Assembly (NCBI GenBank): GCA_900239685.1
Contig: OENT01000018.1
Coordinates: forward strand, 330,488 to 394,487
From: Rotaria macrura
Lineage: Eukaryota > Rotifera > Eurotatoria > Philodinida > Philodinidae
Length of the DNA: 64,000 nt
Direction of reading: 5' to 3'
The position numbers were made by a program, and so were the translations under genes. Below are positions 1 to 14,380 of the stretch, one piece after another; position 1 is the first letter of the stretch; each line of letters opens with the position of its first letter. The notes under the pieces were generated by a model. That model did no database searches and was not told the origin of the DNA. It saw only the letters and a list, made by a program, of their open reading frames with translations.

Positions 1-1482
1 ATAAAATCAAAACTTGATTTCCTATCACGAGAAGAAGATCATATCCCATTTTCACCAACACGACTCGATATAAATCCGCTCAGTTGGATTAAAAAGACAT
101 GCCTTTACTTCTTCCTCCTACTACTTAACATTCGTTTTCATATACTTCTTATGTAAACGGCAGCACAACTTTTTTTTTCTTCGTCGTCGTTCTCTATATT
201 GTTTTCGTACGATGTACATATACAAAGCAACCCGTTAAAAGAGCCTCTTCGTTTTCATAATAGCTCACGGTAGTATGGTCCTAGTTGAGAATGATGCAAC
301 GAAAAGAAGAAAGAAATTACTTCTTCTTCGACATACTACTTTCAACTGTTGATTGTGATAGACACATATTTAAACGTTAAGGTCCAATCGAGTCATTTTG
401 ATTTGATATACAAATATATATATATATATATATGTTCATATATTTGTATATATGTATATGTGTGTCTGTTTATAACACAAATATAGGAAAAAAAACAAAA
501 TGACGATCTGTATGTAAGTGCCTATGACTCTGTTTAGCTTATTTGAAGTAATATAGATTTTACGTGAAGTAGAAATTTCACCTTTTTGTCTCGCCTTGAT
601 TTGCTTAACCTTCTAAATGTAGCTAATCATAAACGATTTAAAAACCAAAGCATTTGTGTGCATATATATATATGTATACAGTTGGACCGCAGAAAGAAAG
701 AGAAGAAGATAATTTGCCATTTTTTCCTTCTTTGTTGTAAATATTTCATGGACATTTTTTTTTTTGTCAAGGTTCTATTTCTCTTGTCAAATAGAAACGA
801 GATGTAAACTGAGAAGACATATTGTGTATAAAAAAAAAAGAAGAGTCAGCTCGATTTACAATAGTGTTCTTTAAATATTCTTATAAGTGACATTTACTTT
901 TCATAATTTTACATATAAATCATTTTACTTGAGAGTAAAACGAAAGATTTTTTCTTTCTTTAAACAGACCGTTTCATTTTTACAGGGAAGAACTTTCTGA
1001 TTTAATTTTACTTATCAAATATACGAGTATAAAATGAAAAGACGTTTATTGATATTTATATATAAATCATGATAGATTATCCCATATTTAACGATGACAT
1101 GCATATACAATTTATGATTCTTTGGTTGTTTCTATTTTCTTGAAAAATAAATGAAGTAAACTTGGTCGACTGACTATTCGATTTATTATAAATGATTTTA
1201 CGGTTTATTGCATGCGATTGTTATGATCATTTTTCATCCAATTTTTTTTCGTTTTTGAACCTTTACTTCTTTTACGCGCATACCTACAGATTTATATGAT
1301 CAATTGAGTATTGTATGGGTTCCACTTTTGTAGTTATTCGCTTTCTCTTTCTCGTTTTTTTTTTGCATTATAAATATCGAAGTATATTGAACTCCACTTG
1401 AGAGAAATGTCAATAGCTCTTTGATATCTATTTGTTATCATGTATGAATTTTTTTCTCTGATAACTTGATTTGTTTGTATAG
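1..1482. other. 5' non-coding region, no gene recognised
   Basis: AT-rich sequence with homopolymer A and T runs and a (TA)n tract near 414-433. No reading frame has convincing coding character. The first plus-strand exon I can support begins at 1483 in mid-codon, so the promoter and first exon(s) of that gene should lie here or outside the window, but I could not identify them. Confidence 0.6.
414..433. repeat. (TA)n microsatellite
   Basis: About ten uninterrupted TA units, followed by further TA-rich imperfect repeats to about 460. It lies upstream of the first recognised exon. Confidence 0.85.
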
Positions 1483-4400
1483 GTACTCGTCGGATGCAGC
1501 TCGTAACAGCTGTGCAAGTGACGACCTTAATAATACAAGTTCAACATTACGTCAAGAAGCTATATCGATAACTCGAGTACGTTGTAAACGACGCAAAACA
1601 TGGATACGCTCATCAAATTCTCCAATACGCTCATCCAATAATAATAATAATAACAGTTGTAGTACCAATCCAGCAAGCTGTCTTCAGCAACATCGTTTAA
1701 ACGCAAATCTTATCCAACCATTTTTATCAAATAATCAAGGTGAGAAAGGAAGGTCTTCGGCGGGGACAAAAGAAAAAGGCCAAATTAAAAGATAACAAAA
1801 AGAATAGCTTTTCAGTTGAACTTGTTTACATATTGAAAATGAGTACAGTGACACGGTCATCGTCCGATAACTGGACACACTTCGATCTTTCTATTCATGC
1901 ACATGTATATATTCTTTCTTTCTAAGTGTGTTCGTGTATACGTGTGTGTTTGATCCAATTTTTAAGAGTATACAACACACACACGACAGGAAAAGAAAAA
2001 AAATTGAGTTCAACGGTTACTATCGTTCTAGTTGATGGAACGGATGCTCGTCAAAATGCAAGCGTGAACTCAACGATAACAACAAACATAGCCACATCGA
2101 CCGTCCTCAATCAATCACATGCAAAAGCGTCCGCAGCAGAAATGTTATTGCACAATAACTCACTGAAGTATGTTCAAAAGTTTTCTTGTATGTACGTGTG
2201 TTGAGCTTACATTCTTCTTGACAACAGAAAAGCAGGAAAAAAAAACATAACGACAGCTATTCTTTGCCGTGTTTAAGTATTTTTGACAGGTCGTCCTTCT
2301 TTTTCTAAACATAATGAATATGTTTACATTTTCGCATTTAGCTTCAATGATAGAGAAAACAAGAACGGTGAAACGCCCTCGTATAAATTCATACGATTAA
2401 ACGATGGCTATCATTCAATGCAGACGGATGAATCACCGATATCAAAAACAACCTGCGCTCTCATCAAAGGTATAGTAATATAAAAGAAAACGAGTCCTTC
2501 ACGCTTTATAGTTATAATTGCGACAAGGCTGTTCTTTCTTACAAGTGGGCAAAATGCAGGCAACCATAACGAAAACTTTCCTCTTATCTCTGTATCCATA
2601 ATCTTTTCCTCGTTCAACCTTCTGTTGTTAATATCGAAAAAGAATGAATATGTCATGAGCAAGTAATTCATCGACTGATATTTATGTCTTCTTTTTTTGT
2701 TATTTACCGATGTTCATGTTAAACACAAAATAGATGTAATCGTGGGTGTATCTGATTTATGTTCGTTTCTATTTATAAATATAGAAATTTATATAACAAA
2801 TCTCTACATACGAGTATTGATACATACGAAAAATAAACTATATAGTCAGGTCTAAGAAAGAGAAAAACTGTGCTTTTTTTTCTCTCTTTCTTCTATTTCT
2901 ATTGAAAATGACTAATCATTTTCGGAGTATTGACATTTATATTTGCTAAAGACACCTGTCTATTCGCTTTGTATTTTTCTTCTTTTCCTTTATCGTCGAT
3001 TTTTCTTTAGCAGGATACATAGTCTTAAATGAATCGATATAAATATGTACCGTGTCTCTGTCTAAATGGCAGCAACTTGTTGAGCAATCTGCCATGAATA
3101 ATGTCGATTTATACTTTTACATTCGATGGAAAAATAATGATTTTTTTTTCTTTTCTTCTTCTTCTTCTTCTTCTTCTTCGTCATCATGTTCTTCCTTTTT
3201 TCTCTTTTCAATTATATATTCAGTGGAGTTTACCTCTAAGCCCATTTTTGTTTTGCATACACACAAACGATGATTCTCTGATTTTTTCTTTACTTTGTTT
3301 TTTCAAGATACATTATCATCATCATCATTGTCATCTGCATCATCAGCCAAGACTAACGATTTTTATCCGTCGTCTCTAAGTCCTGTGAAACGTTTATTAA
3401 ATGAAAGTATAGATTCGAACATAGAGATCATCCAAATGGATGAACAAGAATGTACATTAGAAATTGTTGATGGTGTTCTAACTATTGTACCCAAAGATAA
3501 ATCCATATCATCATCGATAGGTAATAACGAAGACAAAACTGTAGAACAACAGCAATATATTAACTCTAGTAATATGAAAAAAATATTAACATTATTTTTT
3601 GTTTCATAAATTTTTAATTATTGACATAATTTGTTCTTTTTTTTTTTTTGGAAAACTTTAGTCGATTCTTCGAAACACCAAAAACAGCGCTCATCATCAA
3701 TTGCATCAACAGTTTCAACGCCATCATTATCTGAACATGAACAAGAACGTGATGAATTATCATCGGGATCATCATCTCGTCTATCATCATCAAAACCGTT
3801 TGTAATTACACATGATGTTCCATTAATTAAAACTACATCACCTATACAAGAAACTGAACAATCCGTTGACGTTCTCGATTTATTTTCCGCTCCACTCAAT
3901 CAAAAGAATAAGAGTCAAAGAACTCTACTTGACGATTCCTTATCATCAGTTTCGTCTGGTAGTGATCGTCCAACTCAAATCAAAAAACAACAATCAAATA
4001 TTCCACGTTCATCCTCGCCAATTAATAAAAAATCCACATTGTCATCAATCAAAAGTAAAATAATAACATATGAAAAAGAAAAACGAATTTCATTTTACAA
4101 GTATCTGTGAATCGATAACCTATAAACTCTTTTTGGTCCAGTGCATATTTGATAAGGTCAATTAGTTCTGCCGACTGAACCATCGGTCATATCTTTCATA
4201 AAACGATTTAGAGTGAGAAAGTAACGAATATAAGTCTCAATTGATTGAAAACAGGTGAAAGGAATCGTGTAACAGAACAAATCAAAAGTGAATCTAGACG
4301 TATATAAATATATGCATATCGATTTTGAATGATAGTTTCGACAGCTTATATTTCATATCGTATATGCATCGTTCGTAGCACATTTCATTTGTTTTAATAA

Positions 4401-7400
4401 ATTGAAAGTAGGATTTTGTCTTCTTCGAAAGCTTGAGAATTCGTTCCTATGATGAGTGTTCAATGTTTAGAATCGATTGATAGTGGCTTTATTGCAGTCG
4501 TTCTAATGATGAGTTACGAAGTTTTTGTGTTTGATAGTAATTACTCTAGTTCGAAATGTTGATCCAACTCAACATAAAAAAAAAAGGATTCAACACTCTA
4601 ATTGTCGTTTTTTCGATGTTTTATTTGTCCATCGACTATAATCTCAACTGTAGGTTGACATTGTTCTTCCGGAGGGTATAAACACATAAAGAGAGAAAAG
4701 AACAAGAGAGAGGAGGCGGAGGTTTGATTGAAAGTGGCGCAATGTTTCTTATGCTTACCGAATGCGGAGGTTTACCTATTCTCTTTTTGCTCTTTTGTTT
4801 ATTGAACAATTGTTGCTATTTTAATCTCTGATTCTCGTATGCAAATGGGGATCGAGAATGTAACAGGTCATTCGTTATTCTTATTCCTGACCTGACTAGT
4901 GGACAAGTTGATATGTGTTCGCTTAATTGCGTGTCATCTTTAAACACGCACGAAGCTCATTTTCTTTTTGCTTTTGTGAATCTGAAGACAATGGAGAGTA
5001 CAACAAAAAGAAACGAAGGAACGCACGTCATTTAGTTGACCACTATAATAGACGATAGGAGAAGGAGAAAAAAAAAGAAATCCTGTCGACAACGAGTGGA
5101 AAATGAAGATTCCTTTTTTTTGGCTTCCATGTCATTTTCTTCTTTTTCTCTGACCTAGGTCTCTCTCTCTCATTCTCGTTCTCACTCTTTTCCCCTCATT
5201 AATATTCACGTCAACAAATGTCTTCCTGTTCTATTTAGACACTTCGCCAAGATCCGTAGAAAATCAAACACGTTCAAATAAAAATTCAGTTCTTAATCAA
5301 TTGCTTCAGACTGTGAAGAAAGCTGCACCGAATAACGAAACCGATTTTGAAAAATCGATAACTACTAATTCTCCAACAGGTGAAAAGTCTGTCAAGAAAA
5401 CTTCAACGAACGACGAAACAAATATTGAAAATTCGAAATCAAATTATCCAATAATCAAAGGTGAATCAGCACCAACTCCGAAACCAATCAATAAAGCTCG
5501 TATAAACGAGTTCGCGTCTCTTTTATCATCATCCGTTCATCTGTCTCAACCAGCACCATCACCATCACCCATCAGTAAAAAGTCAACTGTATCAACAACA
5601 AAAACAATTACATCGCCGGCACGTTCTGAAGATCAAAGTTTCTCATCAGTCCCATCGTTAAGTAGTGATCGTGAAGAACGTGAATCTTATCATACAGTTA
5701 AATCAAATAATTCCGAGCAAGAACAAATTAAAAAACACATTGATGCACGTTACAACGACAAATTAGATGATCGTGGTTCAATTAAAATAAAAACAGCTAA
5801 TATAAAAGCATTATTTGAACAAAAAATTTCAGATACAAACAAAGCATTATCTCAATCAAGTGATCATTTATTGCATTTAACTGAAAGTAAGCAACAACAT
5901 AAAAAGGTGCCTGTCAGTTATGGTAGTTTAAAACGAAATCTAACAAATCATCAACAACCCGTATCGAACAATACTAGACCGAAATCATATTACGATTCGT
6001 CGACAATGAATAAATATACTGATCATATTGCTGGAGCAAAAGATGTTGTCATCGAAGAGAAACAGGTAGAATTCAGATTAGGTCCATAAAAGGTTTCTCT
6101 CAGAACTTATTAATATTAACTTTGTTGTTTTCTACTTCAAACAAGCTTTCATTCAAAATAAGAAGTCGTTGTGCACAACGAGACATTCTCAAGCATGTCT
6201 TGAATTTGTCCAGGTTGAATAAAGTCAAATCAAGCAATAAAAACGTGTCCTACGATACTTGATATATTTTTGTCTTATTAAATTCTTTCATACGATGTCA
6301 GAGGCTGTACAGTTAATTTACAAACTAACGTATACAGTTAGAACCTTCGGTAAGGTTAATCGGGGTACAAGGTTCTGGATTTGGCGGGGTGTCAGAGCTA
6401 TAGTCATCTGAGTTGTGTTCACAGGGCTAAGGATTATTGAATTCGACAGTAAAAAACTTCTGTATCTTTACAATATAGTTGTGAAAATTTCATGAAAAGA
6501 ACATTGAACTGTGATCGTAGCAAAAATTTCGAACCAGGATACGTTTTCGCCTGACTACTGGTTTTGTTGAGAGATATTGAAAGGTTCTACAGAAAATTTA
6601 AAGTTGCCTTGATTATGTTCTTCTTCGTTTTGATCTGGTTCCAACATCAATGCAATGCATTTGTTAATTGACTTCTATTCTATAGAAAACTATACTTAAA
6701 TTCATTTACAACATATCTGTGACTACGACGAATAATACTTCTTCGACTGTAATCAGTTTACAGCTTATACGATTTTTAGATTCGTCATTCTGGTTGATGT
6801 TATCATGCAAGTATTTTGTACGATATTCATTTGCAATCACAAGACGTTTCTCTTCGTACGTTTCTAATATATGTCTAGTCCGTTGAGTTAGTTCATATGA
6901 AATCACTAGTACGATCGTTTGATACGATAAAGAAATAGTACAATAGATTTTCCATTTCAAGACTTATATTTTGCATATGTAGACTGAGCTTTGTTTATCT
7001 GTACCTTGTCAAACTTGAATTCAGCTGATTAAAGACTTTTCATAAGCCGCTTGATAAACAAAGATTAAGGATCAGTTCGTAAAACAGAGAAATATTTTAA
7101 ATAGTCTTGTCGATTGTTGACCCAATAGACATATTGTATACATGACTTAAAATGATAAGTCGACGGAGACATACTTCTTTCTTGTGACAAATTCAATAGT
7201 CTGATATTGCCTCAATAATTTTGACTTCGAATAGAAGTCGAATATGACGTTGAATTTTTGAACTTTCCATACATACAACAAGTCACAAAATTATTATATG
7301 CACCTTCTTACAAATATGCGTTGGTGATTTGTCGAAGATCATTCAATGTTTGATAATATCGAGGTTTGATTAGAGCACTTTGAAACGAATTCGATTTCTC

Positions 7401-10076
7401 AGCATACATTTGAATGAACGACTGAGAACTGAATTCGTTTTCTTTTCTTCAACCGAAAACGTTCTTTAAAAAAGAAAGATGATGCAATATACTTTGCTTT
7501 TTAGTCTGAAAATGGTCATAGTAACAATACTCGTCGGAATACTGTTGAAGAAATAGTTCGTCCTTCTATTAATTCACCGTCGAGCTCCCCTGTTTCATCA
7601 ACAAACGGTTTCAATTCTGAATCATTGATTGCTCGAGAAATTCGTCAAACAAAAGAAAAAGAAGAAGAATTGAAACGTCAACGAAAAAAATGTGGCCTTG
7701 CCGAAGATGGATCTTCAATTATTTTTCAATCAAAAAATGATTCAACAAAATCTGAACCAACATCATCAACAAATCAACCTGTTAAAAGTAGTTCATTCTT
7801 ATCGAATCTTGATTTTTTTACATCGAAAACAAATACGACATTGAACGATTCAACATCAAGCATTTCATCGCCACGTCGTCCGATAGTTTCAGTACAAAAT
7901 ATTGTTTATGATTCGCACAATGCATCGAATCAAAGTCGTAGAACATCGACTGATGAATTGAAACAAATGACAAATGTTGTTTCTCAAGAATTGAATCGTT
8001 TTAATGATAGTGGTATATCAATACTACGTACATCGTCTACAAACGGTGTACTGTATCGTTCAGCATCAAATCAAAATATAACTTCAGCACAGATGACAAA
8101 TAATATAATTCAACGTGAAATTGAAGCAATACGTGTTAAAGAAGCTGAATTACGTAAACTAGGTCGTATTCAACATACGAGTGATGATCATGCCGATCCA
8201 AGAAAATATCAAGAACTCATTACAATATTACCAAAAAGTCAATCGATTAATACGCTTTCAACAGGAAAATTACGTCGTGATAGTGATAATCAACAAATAT
8301 CTCGTCATAGTGGACCCATCGTTGCAACTTCAAATGGATTATTGAAACCGAAAACAATTAATAATAATTCATGTAAGTAATTTAGTTTGCTTCTATCATT
8401 TAAAAATTAAAATCATCATTTCCGTATGTTATAGCAATTTCATCAGTACGTGGTAAATTTACAACGGCAAATCCGACAGCACCCATTATTGGTTCATCAA
8501 ATAAAGTAATTGATTATTCTAAATTATCATCAACGGATCGACTTGAATTAGAAAAACGGGAATGTCAAGAACGTGAACAAGAATTAAGGTAAAATTAGAT
8601 GCTGTCATGCGAATATTTTAAAGTTGATTAATGTTGCATTGAATAGATCAATAGGTTTCTTTTTTTCTCAGGACTCTTTCAATTCACATTAAATTTGTTT
8701 TCTTTTTTTCGGAACCATTCGCCTCAGGAATGAAAGTCTTTCAAGTAAAATATTGATCGAGTCACATGATCTGAATACGTTTAGTTTCACTTTCACATAA
8801 CTTCGGTCATGGAAAAAGAAGTGAATATGAATTATCTTGACGACACACATTTGACCCATTATCAAAATATAGAAATCGAGAATAATTTAAGAAAAGTTGA
8901 CTCCATCCATACAATAGTGATGCAAAACTTCATCGACCGTGATCTGTGCATAGAAGTTAATGAAACAAAGAATTTTCTTTTAGTTTCTCTTCCTCTGGCT
9001 TAAGTTGAAGTTTGTAGCTATGTCGTAGTACTACAAGGTTACTGTACTTATGAAGTCTACCTTTTGTTGAAAGGATTCGTGAGGGCATAGATGACATCAA
9101 TTATTTAGGTTCACGAGTGAAAACCAAAGGTTTTCAATTGTGAGGTTTCGTCTTACAATATATATCAAGTACTATTTTTCGAATTGTAGAAGCCAAAGAA
9201 TTTGATTGATCAAAGATCTTATTTCTTTGTAAAACTCGAAATTCTTTTCAAAAGTCAAAGTTGAGATAAATTTCAATGTTGACATTTAATTTGATCCGAA
9301 AAATTTTAGAATTACTTGGTATTTATGAATAATCGATGTTCTGTTTTTGTAGGCTTGCGAATGCATGATGTCTTTGTAACGCAGAATCTGCAATCAGTTA
9401 ATTGTAGTGCGCGACAAAGTTTTATTCTTATGAAAAACGAATAATAAAACTGCATAGAAAAGTTCATTACGTTCTACACGACGACTGATTCTACGTAGAA
9501 TCAACAGAAAACGATGGCAGATATTTCGAATCGATAGAAAATGTTGCATAAATTATGAACTATTGAGTGAGATACGACTGAAACTTAAATATCGATTCAT
9601 TATCCCTGGGTTTTATCGGTGCTCTTCGATGAGCTGCTTCACAAATTTCCAACAGTTGTTTCATTATTACTAAGAAAAAGAGGCTCGTTCATCGATTTTG
9701 GGTTTTAATATTCTGACAATTTGAACACGAACACAATGAGTTGATTATGATGATGATCATTTCTAGAAAACAACGTAATTCAATAAGTGCTGGTACATCA
9801 TCATCAAATACAACAATGAATGGAGATTCAGGTAATGCATCACAAGATGAACATGATGATGATCAAGAACGTTATTTCGATAAAATTGAGCGATTAAAAC
9901 GAACAGAAAATGAAGTAAATACTATTCATTAAGTTTTGTTTTCTTGAAAACTATTCAATATCAATCGTTTTTGTTTTCGTTGATAGAAAGCGCATGCACC
10001 TACGGTTCGTCCAACAAAGAAATCGGATATGTCACAAAAATGGGAACAAATGATGGCTAATAAAAATGATGATTAA
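1483..10076 (+). CDS. Ser-rich AKAP2/MISP-like scaffold protein, multi-exon, 5' end not found
   Basis: Exons read from splice sites with mostly consistent phase: 1483-1739, 1990-2167, 2342-2469, 3308-3520, 3662-4100, 5239-6065, 7505-8372, 8435-8588, 9767-9914 and 9987-10076 (TAA). The phase does not close between 4100 and 5239, so a small exon there or another splice site was missed. About 1,100 residues are visible, mostly disordered and rich in Ser, Asn, Thr and Lys. Three short charged helical segments stand out: REIRQTKEKEEELKRQR near 7634, REIEAIRVKEAELRKLG near 8116, and ECQEREQELRKQR, which is created by splicing 8588 to 9767. This pattern is like the C-terminal region of the AKAP2/MISP family, which anchors PKA or actin at the cortex; that assignment is inference from motif style. 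The last exon ends in a short Trp-containing charged tail. Confidence 0.6.
3150..3179 (+). repeat. (TTC)n microsatellite in intron
   Basis: About nine TTC units in the intron before the exon at 3308. The run is pyrimidine-rich but lies too far upstream to be that exon's own polypyrimidine tract. Confidence 0.8.
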
Positions 10077-10385
10077 TTATTAAAAACAAACAACTCCTAT
10101 AGTCATTCCATTACTTTGTTATCCTTTTGATTAATTTTGATTTGGTTTTTGTTTTCTTTGCTAATGTAGATACTTATTATTGAATTGTAATCTAACGTAT
10201 ACAACATTAAAAAAAAATGGAAAATTTTCAAGTTCTGAATTTATACGCGCTTATTGTGTGCCAATCATTCATCTTTTCTTATTCCATATTTTTCTTTTTG
10301 CATCATTCGTCTACCATTGTTCTTTTCTGTATGTGTGTGTGCTCAATCGAAAAAACAATTATTCTTTTCAATTTTCTTGTTGTTC

Positions 10386-10424
<39 letters not shown>

Positions 10425-11990
10425 GACAAAGGTTTGAAGGGAATTTATATTGAGTGTTAGAAACAAATAATTACATTACGAACTATGGACTGAAGTCTAA
10501 TAGATGAAAATTCTTGGTTTAATCTCATGATCAGAATTATGATCTTTGTCATTATGAGGAAAAACCTTACTAATAAATGAAATCGGTTAAGTCAATTCAT
10601 TGATTAATTCCACTATTATTCACAGTAATAACTTCAAATACTATTCTTTAATACATTGAAGAAATGAGGACTATTTTCATGTATTCTAAGTCATAATGCA
10701 ATCGAATGCAGATTTAATTCTGTTTGTACGATGAGAATGTTCTTCAGAGTTCTTAGCAATGCTATATAAAAACAAAATTCACATTTTGACATGAGTTGTA
10801 TTGATGGGAAATTTCATGAAGGTTATTATCAAATAAAAATTTTGAAGTTTTTTTGAATTTCCTACGAATAGATATATAGACATCTTAGAACCCTACTTCC
10901 GATGTTACTATATAGATTTTTATGAATAGAAGAGAACCTTTGAGAGAGTAACTGTGCGACGTATCATATAGAATTGGTCTGAATGTCGATGATATCTACA
11001 ACTCTAATTATTATTTTAATTAGAGACGAAGGAACGGGGGGGGGGGGCATGGAAAGAAAAGACTCATCCAATCATACTCAAATAATAAGAGTATGCTGAA
11101 CGTATGAATGAGAAAACGAATTAAATGAGTAGGTTGTTCAGATTCCAGGAAAATACGAAACGGGACAAATCTCTGAAGCAATCTTTGGTTTGTCAGAGAT
11201 TATTTATTTTACCTTGAAATAAAGTTTTACAAGTGTTTGAAAACTGAAACTTTGTTTCGTCTTGTGAATATATTTACTTATAAGCAAATTTAACTTTAGT
11301 CATCGTACTTCGAAATTGATCTTCGCAACAGAAGCCCGATACGTAGCTTGTGTGTGTGTGTGTAAATATTGAAGGAGAGAGATACTGTTGACTGAATAGT
11401 GTAATATTTACGAATTTGTACTCAATATTGTCAATACTGTTGATATCGACTTCTCATATTGAATTTAAGTATAACAATGATGCATTTTTATCTTGTTATA
11501 CTGACATACAAAATCCGACAAATGAATGGTTTTATACTAGTAGTAGAAGAGAGTTATTGCATAGTAGTCAATCTTATCGAAAAAATATAGTGTCTTTCAA
11601 CGTGATTAGAGTTCATACAACACATATGATCAATGCGACAAGTTGCCAATATAATTATGTACAAATGCATAACAAGTGTTGTATCCGAAATTAATCGAAT
11701 AAACTATTATGTCAGCTGATGAAATTATTGATTAACATTTCTAATTGCAGATAATATCGATTACTTAGTTCATTTAGTAAAATCCTGAAATAGAAAATAG
11801 TTTCTTTTCAAAAATTTATTATAAATTTATAACAGTAAAGTCAGTCTTATCAGAATCATAATTTAAACGAATTCTTACGATCTATACAAATAATTTTACG
11901 TAAGAGAAATACGCTTGTTTTTAATCATAAGTTGATGATGACGATACTACGTGATTTATTAGTATTCTCAGTCATTAATGGCAAAGACAA
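10077..11990. other. Intergenic between convergent genes
   Basis: Separates the plus-strand AKAP-like gene from the minus-strand MGN gene. It holds an (ATA)n microsatellite near 10387-10423 and an isolated G run of about 12 near 11036-11047. Reading frames here have no codon bias or recognisable domain. Confidence 0.6.
10387..10423. repeat. (ATA)n microsatellite
   Basis: Twelve or so uninterrupted three-base AT-only units, about 310 bases after the stop codon of the AKAP-like gene. Confidence 0.9.
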
Positions 11991-12676
11991 TTAAAAATGT
12001 TTGACATCGAATTGTTTTGCATTTTTATTGTAATCATTATCGTACCATCTACTACCATATGGCTGTGACTGTGATGATGATCCACGAATGACAGTTATTT
12101 TATTTAGGTCATAAACATGCTTCGCAGTTTTTTCCAACGGTTTTACAACATAGTTTACTTGAACCTTGGGAGCTTTCTCGAAACTGTTGGCAGCTGCTGT
12201 ATTGGATGACGCATTATTCTTGGTCATGCTTGATGGCGACACATAAACTTCTGTAAATTGTGGAGAAATTTTTGGTTTTATTAAAGAAGGAGATAGAGCT
12301 TTCTCGAGTGGACGCGTTTTAGCCAAAGCGGATGATGATAGTTCTTCAACTGGTGTTGGTGATCTAGGTAGATTTTCATCTGCGAAATTATTTTCGTTAT
12401 CAATTGACTTCGGCGTCCCAGGTATTATCTACAATATGCCATTTAATCAAAACTAACATGGTCACTATAGATAAATAATTATTAGTATGTACAACTTACA
12501 TTTTCTGACTCGTTCTGGACTAGAAATGAACGCTTGTCCTTGGATCTTCCATCAATTAAGTCACCTGACGGTTGATAACCGGCATAAACAGAACCTCTAA
12601 CAGGTAGTCTTGGACGAACTCGCTTGACTACAGTTTTTGGATTTTCTTCTACTTTGGTTGTATTTTTATTACCCAT
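11991..12676 (-). CDS. Small MGN-start protein, possibly N-myristoylated, two exons
   Basis: Exon 1 runs 12676-12500 (59 codons, phase 0, donor GTAAGT). Exon 2 runs 12428-11991 and ends in TAA, giving about 204 residues. The protein begins MGNKNTTK; Gly2 after the initiator Met, with small and basic residues following, fits an N-myristoylation signal. The rest is low-complexity and rich in Pro, Ser, Lys and Asn, with no domain I know. The intron has clean GT-AG ends. It has the same architecture as the minus-strand gene at 16679-17253: an MGN start, a short first exon of 50-60 codons, a phase-0 intron, then one longer disordered exon. I do not recognise a function; a small membrane-tethered adaptor is the best inference. 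Confidence 0.6.
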
Positions 12677-14162
12677 TCTTTTGTCGGTTGACAAGACAAT
12701 GTTCGAATGAAACAACAATTACATGTGTAAAATTTAAAAGCACGTTTTCAAAATGGGATTAGCATGTAGGCAATGAGCACGACCATTTCTCTGCCATATT
12801 TTTCTCTTCCTATGTGACACACAATGACACTATTCAAATCATGACATAGAGAAATATATCTGTCGCTGTTTATTAATTTTTTTATTAGTGTTCTATACAA
12901 AATAATGACGAAATATCTGGTATTTATACACTTTCATTTTCGTTTTCATAATATTAGATGATTGTCTGAAATTCAAATGATGATTCTAATCTACAATATA
13001 TGTATACCATTTGTGTGCTTCGCATTTTCTATTAACATGACACAGACGAACGATTATGGACAAATTTCTAAAAATCAAACACAGACAGCTTGAGTGAGTT
13101 GATGGAACAACAATATATCATTGTCATTTTCAAAGTCATTTAACTATTTGTGATCAGATTACATACAGTATTGTTCTAAATAGTTCGCAAGAAGGCAATT
13201 TCTTTTTATACATGTCCGTTTTTTATGATATTCTTGAATGTTAAAACTATTCTTTCGTTCATAGTAAATTCAAGAAAGCCATATATGGTCTAACAAAAAA
13301 AATATTGCATCAGTTTTACCAGCATACCTCTTTAATGAAATCCTAGTATAAAATACAGAGGATTAAAAATTCAATTGATTTTATCGTTAAAAGAAACTTA
13401 TTCACATTTGTGTCTAATAATGAAGAATCTACAGAAAATTTGTAAAATTTGAATTCACTACACTTTGCAAATACTCTGAAAACATGATAAAATCCGAAAT
13501 CTTCTGTTAGATAGATGTCACAATCACAGTGTATATTTTATTCTCAATAACTATTTTTTTGTTGCACTTTATTGAAATTAACCGAACTTATTTTACCAAT
13601 GCAATGCACGTACAACGAGCTTAGCATAGATAATATCCTGTGAAGAATCAAAGGGAAAAACGTTGATCCGATGTTTGTTTTCAGAAAAAAAGTAATCAAA
13701 GTAACATGCGTTACGAAAGAAATGGAAAAAATGTGACACACTGCTAGACCATGTTGACGATTTCTAATCTGTGCAAGTTTGTTTTTTTTACGAGAAGAGC
13801 AATGTCTCAAACGCAAACTTTACTCCAGACATATTTTTTCAGGACGAATCTGAAAACAAGGAAAAGTCCAAAACCAAGTACCTCTAAAAAAGCTGTTAGC
13901 GCAATCCCTTACGGGATTAAAAATGTGAAACACGATGTAATTGTTTTTATCAGTCACAGAAATCTTGCTTTCTTTCATGAACCCTGCTAGCCAATTACTC
14001 ATGATTTCTCACTGACCTACTAGATCTGGAATAAAGAAGGAGCTAATTTACTCTCATCAGAAATTTGTGACATATATTCAGTAATCCTGTACCATAGATC
14101 GATGACGTTCCGTGACGCCATTGGGGGCCGTCTATCACTTGTGCGACGGTTTACAATCCTCT

Positions 14163-14348
14163 CGGTAACGGTCTGTGGTCGTGAAACCAACTATCGGTAA
14201 CGGTCTGTGATGGTGGAACCACCTGTCTGTGACGGGGGAATCACCGGTCTGTGAAGGGGGAATCACCTGTCGGTAACGGTCTATGATGGGGGCATCACCT
14301 GCCGATAACGGTCTGTGATGGGTAAATCGCCTGTCGGTAACGGTCTGT

Positions 14349-14350
<2 letters not shown>
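14163..14350. repeat. 32-bp minisatellite
   Basis: The core CGGTAACGGTCTGTG recurs at 14163, 14195, 14271 and 14335, with a variant (CGATAACGG) at 14303. The spacing is 32 bases or multiples of it, with degenerate units between 14220 and 14270. About six units are visible, inside the foldback element. The array runs straight into the G tract. Confidence 0.85.

Positions 14351-14380
<30 letters not shown>

Noticed and set aside
11416..11694. 92-residue plus-strand frame MYSILSILLIST
   Set aside because: No homologous motif, AT-driven composition and no splice or neighbour support; treated as chance.
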